Shown: in pieces, positions 14,691-18,492 of the stretch | How positions within the stretch are numbered: the first letter of the stretch is position 1 | How the letters are laid out: the number at the start of each line of letters is the position of its first letter | From: Methanosphaera sp. rholeuAM6 | GTDB lineage: Archaea; Methanobacteriota; Methanobacteria; Methanobacteriales; Methanobacteriaceae | NCBI GenBank assembly: GCA_003266105.1 | Contig: MVAA01000091.1 | Location: 66,340-84,831, forward strand | Direction of reading: 5' to 3' | DNA length: 18,492 nt | The notes under the pieces: model-generated | Seen by the model: the letters and a program-made list of their open reading frames with translations, nothing else | Told to the model about the DNA's origin: nothing | The model's database searches: none | Translations under genes and position numbers: made by a program

Positions 14691-15317
14691 ATGAAAATAG
14701 CAGTGTTACCTGATGCTGCGATGATGATTGTCCATTTAATCACAAAAAATGGTCATGAATACTTGTCATCAACACAGATAAGTGAAGAAAAGTTGAGACA
14801 AAAGGATCCATACGATGATTCAGACTTTGATAAAAGCTTACCTCCATTCACAATGACCGGAACAAAAACGTTAATAGGCAACAAATACACGTCAAACGAA
14901 TCACCATCCGGTCTAAGAGGAAGATTATCATTATTTGATGAAATAATACAGGAATCCGAAGCGGCCATAATAATAGGACAAGCACCAAAACACTACAATC
15001 ACATGTATAACACCCTGAATGAACTAATACTCTTCAGTTGCATATCATGTTATAATCATCATAAACTAACAGTAAGCCTACTTAAAAAGAAGAATATACC
15101 GATATTGGAAGTCGCATTTCCAACAACACGCGATGAAATAATAGGTATGATACAAAGGGTAAACGATTTTCTTCAAAATCTCGACCGTAAAGAAATCTTT
15201 AATGAGGACAATTTAACAGTTGACTTAAAACCATACAAAAAGAAAATTTCCATAGAGGAATTTAAGCAAATAATAGAAGAAGTAGACAATAATGATAACA
15301 AAGAGGTTATATTATGA
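14691..15317 (+). CDS. Long paralog of methanogenesis marker protein 5
   Basis: A 208-residue protein clearly related to the Mmp5 encoded next. Both share the start MK(I/V)A followed by a proline, a GHE at 21-23, PSG(L/V)RGR(L/M)SLF (72-82 here), EAAII, a CxxC pair (C117, C120 here) and PTTRDE/PTSRDD. In the block SPSGLRGR through GQAP I count 19 identities in 29 positions. It differs by about ten extra residues around 34-50, about ten more before the CxxC, and a C-terminal extension of about 35 residues ending in KKISIEEFKQIIEE (184-197). The ATG at 14691 is preceded by AGAAGGGA; a longer reading from 14625 lacks a site and overlaps mmp6. Its last codons overlap mmp5 by four bases (ATGA). 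Function unknown. Confidence 0.82.
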   Translation: MKIAVLPDAAMMIVHLITKNGHEYLSSTQISEEKLRQKDPYDDSDFDKSLPPFTMTGTKTLIGNKYTSNESPSGLRGRLSLFDEIIQESEAAIIIGQAPKHYNHMYNTLNELILFSCISCYNHHKLTVSLLKKKNIPILEVAFPTTRDEIIGMIQRVNDFLQNLDRKEIFNEDNLTVDLKPYKKKISIEEFKQIIEEVDNNDNKEVIL

Positions 15318-15775
15318 AAGTTGCAATATTTCCACCTAACTCCATGATACTGGCAGACATGATAGTTAGAAGTGGACATGAACCATTAGTGGTTCAAAAC
15401 CAAATGAAACAAAAGGTCACATCCCCCGATATTGATGCACCGCCATTCAACATGACCGAAGATGATCCAATAAACGGATTAAAGTATGCCGCAATAGAAG
15501 TGCCATCAGGAGTAAGAGGGCGAATGTCACTCTTTGGTCCAATCATAGAAGAAGCGGAAGCGGCAATCATCATGAACGAAGCACCATATGGATTTGGGTG
15601 TGTAGGATGTGCCCGTTCATCAGAATTAACAGTATTTTCATTAAGACGAAAAGATATTCCAGTACTTGAATTGGACTATCCTACAAGTCGAGACGATACG
15701 GTAGAAATGGTATATAAAATCAACACATTTTTAGACAACCTAAATGATGATGCGGAGGATGAAACAGATGATTAA
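15314..15775 (+). CDS. mmp5: Methanogenesis marker protein 5
   Basis: A 153-residue protein matching the usual Mmp5 length of about 140. Recognisable segments are MKVAIFPPNSMILADMI (residues 1-17), VPSGVRGRMSLFGPIIEEAE (63-82), APYGFGCVGCARSSELTV (90-107), with the C96/C99 pair, and IPVLELDYPTSRDDTVEMV. The cysteine pair in a glycine-rich loop could hold a metal or iron-sulfur cluster with a partner. The tail is acidic (DDAEDETDD). The gene starts inside the stop codon of its longer paralog, so translation is probably coupled. The ribosome-binding site and start of mmp15 lie in its last codons (overlap of eight bases). Its molecular role is unknown. Confidence 0.87.
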   Translation: MKVAIFPPNSMILADMIVRSGHEPLVVQNQMKQKVTSPDIDAPPFNMTEDDPINGLKYAAIEVPSGVRGRMSLFGPIIEEAEAAIIMNEAPYGFGCVGCARSSELTVFSLRRKDIPVLELDYPTSRDDTVEMVYKINTFLDNLNDDAEDETDD

Positions 15776-17024
15776 AATTGCACAATTATCATGCGGAACA
15801 GAATACAGTGGAGTACAGAAAGAAATAGAAAAAGCTGCAGAAACATTCGGTGCACAAATGGTAATGCCGGATGTAAATCTGGATGACATAGATGAAGCAT
15901 ACGAAAAATTTGGATTAAGTTGTGCAAGCTCAAGCCTGAAACTGATGATAGCAAGAGCAATGAGTCTTGTGGAAGGAAAAAATGAAGCTGACGCAGTATT
16001 CATCTGTACATGTTTCAGATGTGCAGAAGCAGCAATAGCCAGAAACGAAGTACGCAGACTCATACAAAACAACACAGACCTACCAGTAGTAACATATTCA
16101 TTCACAGAAAAAACCAAAGCATCAGAACTGTTCATACGTATGGAAGCACTAACCACAGTAGTGGCAAGAAAAAGCATCCTCGCAAGAGAAAAACAGCAGG
16201 GATTAACACTTGGAATAGACAGTGGATCAACCACAACCAAAGTAGCACTCATGGAAAACAATAAGATAATTGGAACAGGATGGGTGCCAACAGGAGACAT
16301 CATAGGATGTGCAAACGACGGAATAGAACAGGCACTTGAAGGAACAGGATACAAACTTGATGACATAGAAGCCATAGGAACAACAGGATACGGACGTATA
16401 ACCATAGGAAAAGCCATGGGAGCAAAACTCATACAGGAAGAAATATCAGTAAACAGTAAAGGAGCAGTATACCTGGCAGACGCACAAAAAGGAGAAGCAA
16501 CAGTACTGGACATAGGAGGAATGGATAACAAGGTAATCACAGTAAACAACGGAATACCTGACAACTTTACCATGGGAGGAATATGTGCAGGAGCATCAGG
16601 AAGATTCCTTGACATGACAAGTGGAAGACTTGGAGTGGACATAACAGAACTAGGACCTCTAGCACAACAGGGAAACTATAGAAACGCAATACTAAACAGT
16701 TACTGTATTGTATTCGGTATACAGGACCTTGTAACAACACTCGCAGGAGGAGCGTCCAAGGCAGATGCGGCAAGTGCAGCATGTCACTCCGTAGCAGAAC
16801 AGGTATACGAACAACAACTACAGGAAATTGATGTACGTGAACCGTTAATCCAGGTAGGAGGAACATCACTAATCGCAGGACTCGTTGATGCAGTACAGGA
16901 AATACTTGGAGGAATGGAGGTAATAGTACCAGAATACTCACAATACATTGGTTCAATAGGAGCAGCAATGTTAGTATCAGGTCTAAAGGATACGGACATT
17001 GACGACAGCAAAAGATTCAAATAA
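15768..17024 (+). CDS. mmp15: Methanogenesis marker protein 15, activase-like ATPase (BcrA/BadF family)
   Basis: The 418 residues comprise a methanogen-specific N-terminal domain (1-140) and an ASKHA ATPase of the 2-hydroxyacyl-CoA dehydratase activase type. Activases use ATP to drive electrons to a low potential. The phosphate motif GIDSGSTTTKVAL is at 149-161, IGTTGYGR at 203-210, LDIGGMDNKVI at 247-257 and VGGTSLIAG at 363-371. The two activase cysteines that share a [4Fe-4S] cluster across a dimer appear conserved as C273 (in ICAGASGRFLD) and C313 (in SYCIVFGIQDL). The N-terminal domain adds C80/C82/C85 (CTCFRC). The ATG at 15768 follows GCGGAGG with nine bases; in-frame ATGs upstream lack this. 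An energy-coupled electron or cluster transfer role in MCR maturation is inferred. Confidence 0.9.
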   Translation: MIKIAQLSCGTEYSGVQKEIEKAAETFGAQMVMPDVNLDDIDEAYEKFGLSCASSSLKLMIARAMSLVEGKNEADAVFICTCFRCAEAAIARNEVRRLIQNNTDLPVVTYSFTEKTKASELFIRMEALTTVVARKSILAREKQQGLTLGIDSGSTTTKVALMENNKIIGTGWVPTGDIIGCANDGIEQALEGTGYKLDDIEAIGTTGYGRITIGKAMGAKLIQEEISVNSKGAVYLADAQKGEATVLDIGGMDNKVITVNNGIPDNFTMGGICAGASGRFLDMTSGRLGVDITELGPLAQQGNYRNAILNSYCIVFGIQDLVTTLAGGASKADAASAACHSVAEQVYEQQLQEIDVREPLIQVGGTSLIAGLVDAVQEILGGMEVIVPEYSQYIGSIGAAMLVSGLKDTDIDDSKRFK

Positions 17025-17051
17025 AAAAAAATTCTTGGAGGATGAACAACC

Positions 17052-17603
17052 ATGTATGTAGAGTGTTATGATGAAGTAGGTGCACAGGTATATGATACAT
17101 TACTCAGACATACACTTCAAGACTTAAAACTCGCACGGGCAATAACCGCAATAAAAATATTCATCGAACCCAGAGAAGCATTATTCATAGGAGTAGTAAA
17201 ACTAGAGAAGGCCTCACAGCCAATATACCTGGATGACATGGCAACATACAAAACCGAAAACGGAATTCTAAAAATCAAAATAGAAAACGAAAACTATCTT
17301 CCGGACTTGCTAAGAGTACTGTGGATGAAGGAAGGAAGAAAAAACGTATCACAACCAGACCGTTACAAAATTGAAATAACAAACCCAAGCATAGAACCAA
17401 AAAATCTAATAGTCGTAGATCCATCACATGAACTAAAAAGAAAAGTATATGACGCATTATTCAGGGTAATGCCGGAAGGATTTAGGATGACAAGAAATGC
17501 CAGCGAAGGAAATATGATTTGCATAATGAGCAGTGATGAAATCATAGACGAAAAATGGAACAAGAAATTTAATGAAGTAATAGAAGAAGTTAAAAACCAA
17601 TAA
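17052..17603 (+). CDS. mmp17: Methanogenesis marker protein 17, MCR activation complex component
   Basis: A 183-residue methanogen-specific protein. In Methanococcus, Mmp17 is part of the purified MCR activation complex with Mmp3, Mmp7, McrC and A2. Visible family segments are MYVECYDEVGAQVYDTLL (residues 1-18), FIEPREALFIGVVKLEKA (37-54) and MPEGFRMTRNASEGNMICIM. There are few cysteines (C5 and one in NMICIM), so any cluster would be shared with partners. The helical tail KKFNEVIEEVKNQ loosely resembles the tails of Mmp6 and the Mmp5-like protein. GGAGG at 17037-17041 precedes the ATG by ten bases, and the gap from mmp15 is 27 bases. It is followed closely by nifB. Confidence 0.87.
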   Translation: MYVECYDEVGAQVYDTLLRHTLQDLKLARAITAIKIFIEPREALFIGVVKLEKASQPIYLDDMATYKTENGILKIKIENENYLPDLLRVLWMKEGRKNVSQPDRYKIEITNPSIEPKNLIVVDPSHELKRKVYDALFRVMPEGFRMTRNASEGNMICIMSSDEIIDEKWNKKFNEVIEEVKNQ

Positions 17604-17610
17604 AAATTAA

Positions 17611-17620
17611 CTCTTAAGAG
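17611..17620 (+). promoter_or_regulatory. Palindrome next to the nifB ribosome-binding site
   Basis: CTCTTAAGAG is a perfect ten-base palindrome in the 29-base gap before nifB, and its last bases merge with the purine-rich GAGGGGGAA ribosome-binding element. It could modestly mask that site in RNA or be incidental. Confidence 0.25.
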
Positions 17621-17632
17621 GGGGAATTTTTC

Positions 17633-18492
17633 ATGCCAAAACATGACATGAAACACTTTGCTCATGTAACACAGGCACACCCATGTTTCAATGAAAAAAT
17701 ACATGACAAAGTAGGAAGAATACATATTCCAATCGCACCAAAATGCAACATACAGTGTGGATTCTGCACACGCAAAATAAATGACACGGAAAATAGGCCG
17801 GGAGTATCCTCATGTATCATGACAATAGACCAGGCAATGGAACATATCAAAGATACAGTTGAAAAGATGCCAATAAACGTGATAGGAGTTGCAGGACCCG
17901 GTGATTCACTTGAAAATCCGGATACATTAAAGCTATTCAGAAGAGTACGTGATGAATATCCGAACCTGATACTGTGCATGAGTACAAACGGACTGTTAGT
18001 ACCCGATTACGCAGATGAAATAAAGGAAGCAGGTGTTAAAACGGTAACCATAACGATAAATGCAATAGATACCGACATTGGAGTACAGATATATGATGAC
18101 ATAGAATATCATGGAAAAATGTACCACGGTGAGGAAGGATTTAAAATCCTGGTGAACAACCAGTTGAAAGGAATAGAACTCCTATCCGAAAGAGGAATCA
18201 TAGTAAAGGTAAACACGGTGCTGATACCTGGCATAAACGATGAACACATAGTGGAAATAGCAAAAGTAGTGAAAGAAAAAGGAGCATCCATTATGAATGT
18301 ACTGCCACTTATACCTCTAAATAAATTCAAAGATATTCCAAAACCGGGATGTGGACAACTCAGCACAGTACGACAGCAAGTAGAAGAATATCTTCCAGTA
18401 TTCAGAGCTTGTACGCAATGCAGAGCCGACGCATTCGGAATACCGGGAAAACATGGCGAAGACCATTCACTAGACCTGGTGCCAAACAGTCA
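17633..18492 (+). CDS. nifB: NifB radical SAM protein (8Fe-9S-C cluster synthase), partial at the right edge
   Basis: NifB fuses two [4Fe-4S] clusters and inserts carbide and sulfide to make the [8Fe-9S-C] precursor of nitrogenase cofactors. I translate 286 residues from the ATG at 17633; compact archaeal NifB is about 290-300 long, so it is nearly complete. The radical SAM triad is C38/C42/C45 (CNIQCGFC). The substrate-cluster ligand signature HPC is at 16-18. RPGV (55-58), GPGDSLENP (88-96), STNG (117-120), TINAID (141-146), VKVNTVLIPGIN (191-202) and C260/C263 in CTQCRADAFG (260-269) complete the NifB pattern. GAGGGGGAA precedes the start. No nifH, D, K, E or N gene is visible; it sits 29 bases after mmp17, implying service to the MCR activation complex. 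Confidence 0.92.
   Translation, partial: MPKHDMKHFAHVTQAHPCFNEKIHDKVGRIHIPIAPKCNIQCGFCTRKINDTENRPGVSSCIMTIDQAMEHIKDTVEKMPINVIGVAGPGDSLENPDTLKLFRRVRDEYPNLILCMSTNGLLVPDYADEIKEAGVKTVTITINAIDTDIGVQIYDDIEYHGKMYHGEEGFKILVNNQLKGIELLSERGIIVKVNTVLIPGINDEHIVEIAKVVKEKGASIMNVLPLIPLNKFKDIPKPGCGQLSTVRQQVEEYLPVFRACTQCRADAFGIPGKHGEDHSLDLVPNS

Noticed and set aside
15744..15767. Upstream ATG codons of mmp15
   Set aside because: They precede or touch the GCGGAGG element, which is spaced correctly only for the ATG at 15768, and the family begins at MIKIAQLSCG.
15740..16642. 300-codon open frame on the minus strand opposite mmp15
   Set aside because: It is rich in Ser, Pro, Phe and Met with no recognisable motif, covers a clear activase ATPase gene, and arises because the sense strand avoids T. 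No ribosome-binding site or promoter supports it.
1..18492. Mobile element, prophage, CRISPR or defence system
   Set aside because: No transposase, integrase, terminal repeats, spaced repeats, Cas or restriction genes were seen; gene content is core methanogen metabolism on both strands.

Overview
The window is AT-rich, roughly one third G+C by eye. It carries genes found only in methanogenic archaea: methanogenesis marker proteins 2, 3, 5, 6, 15 and 17, and the thiol:fumarate reductase subunit TfrB. It also has an archaeal Nob1 and TATA-type promoter elements. Together these point to a member of the Methanobacteriales, of Methanobrevibacter/Methanosphaera type; the species is my inference. 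Genes are tightly packed: no stretch above about 240 bases lacks a gene. I see no tRNA, rRNA, CRISPR array or insertion sequence.

Left part (1-9653). A minus-strand pair, a TrmJ-like RNA 2'-O-methyltransferase followed by dCTP deaminase (dcd, cut by the left edge), is followed by a small plus-strand YbjQ-like protein facing tfrB. A divergent promoter region separates tfrB from iorA-iorB. Convergent to iorAB is a minus-strand pair, an arylacetate-CoA ligase (paaK-like) and a double ACT-domain protein. With IorAB these can form the aryl-acid route to aromatic amino acids. A dyad-rich intergenic region follows, then an unrecognised 110-residue helical protein. Next comes a minus-strand group of PRC-barrel protein, pyrE and a second PRC-barrel protein.

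Right part (9769-18492). All genes are on the plus strand. nob1 and a DUF2117-type protein come first, then mmp2 (TTG start). After a 182-base promoter/leader region comes a compact operon: mmp3, mmp6, an mmp5-like paralog, mmp5, mmp15, mmp17 and nifB (cut by the right edge). Overlaps of 17, 4 and 8 bases and short gaps suggest co-transcription and translational coupling.

How the genes work together. mmp3 and mmp17 encode parts of the ATP-driven complex that reductively activates methyl-coenzyme M reductase (MCR). That complex is reported to carry iron-sulfur clusters resembling the [8Fe-9S-C] product of NifB. Here nifB is the last gene of the operon and no nitrogenase gene is visible. The reading is that NifB serves MCR activation in this organism. 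The most original observations in this operon are a tandem second mmp5-like gene, a C-terminal peptide it shares with Mmp6, a hairpin in the mmp3 leader, and a marked drop in T on the coding strand towards the 3' end.
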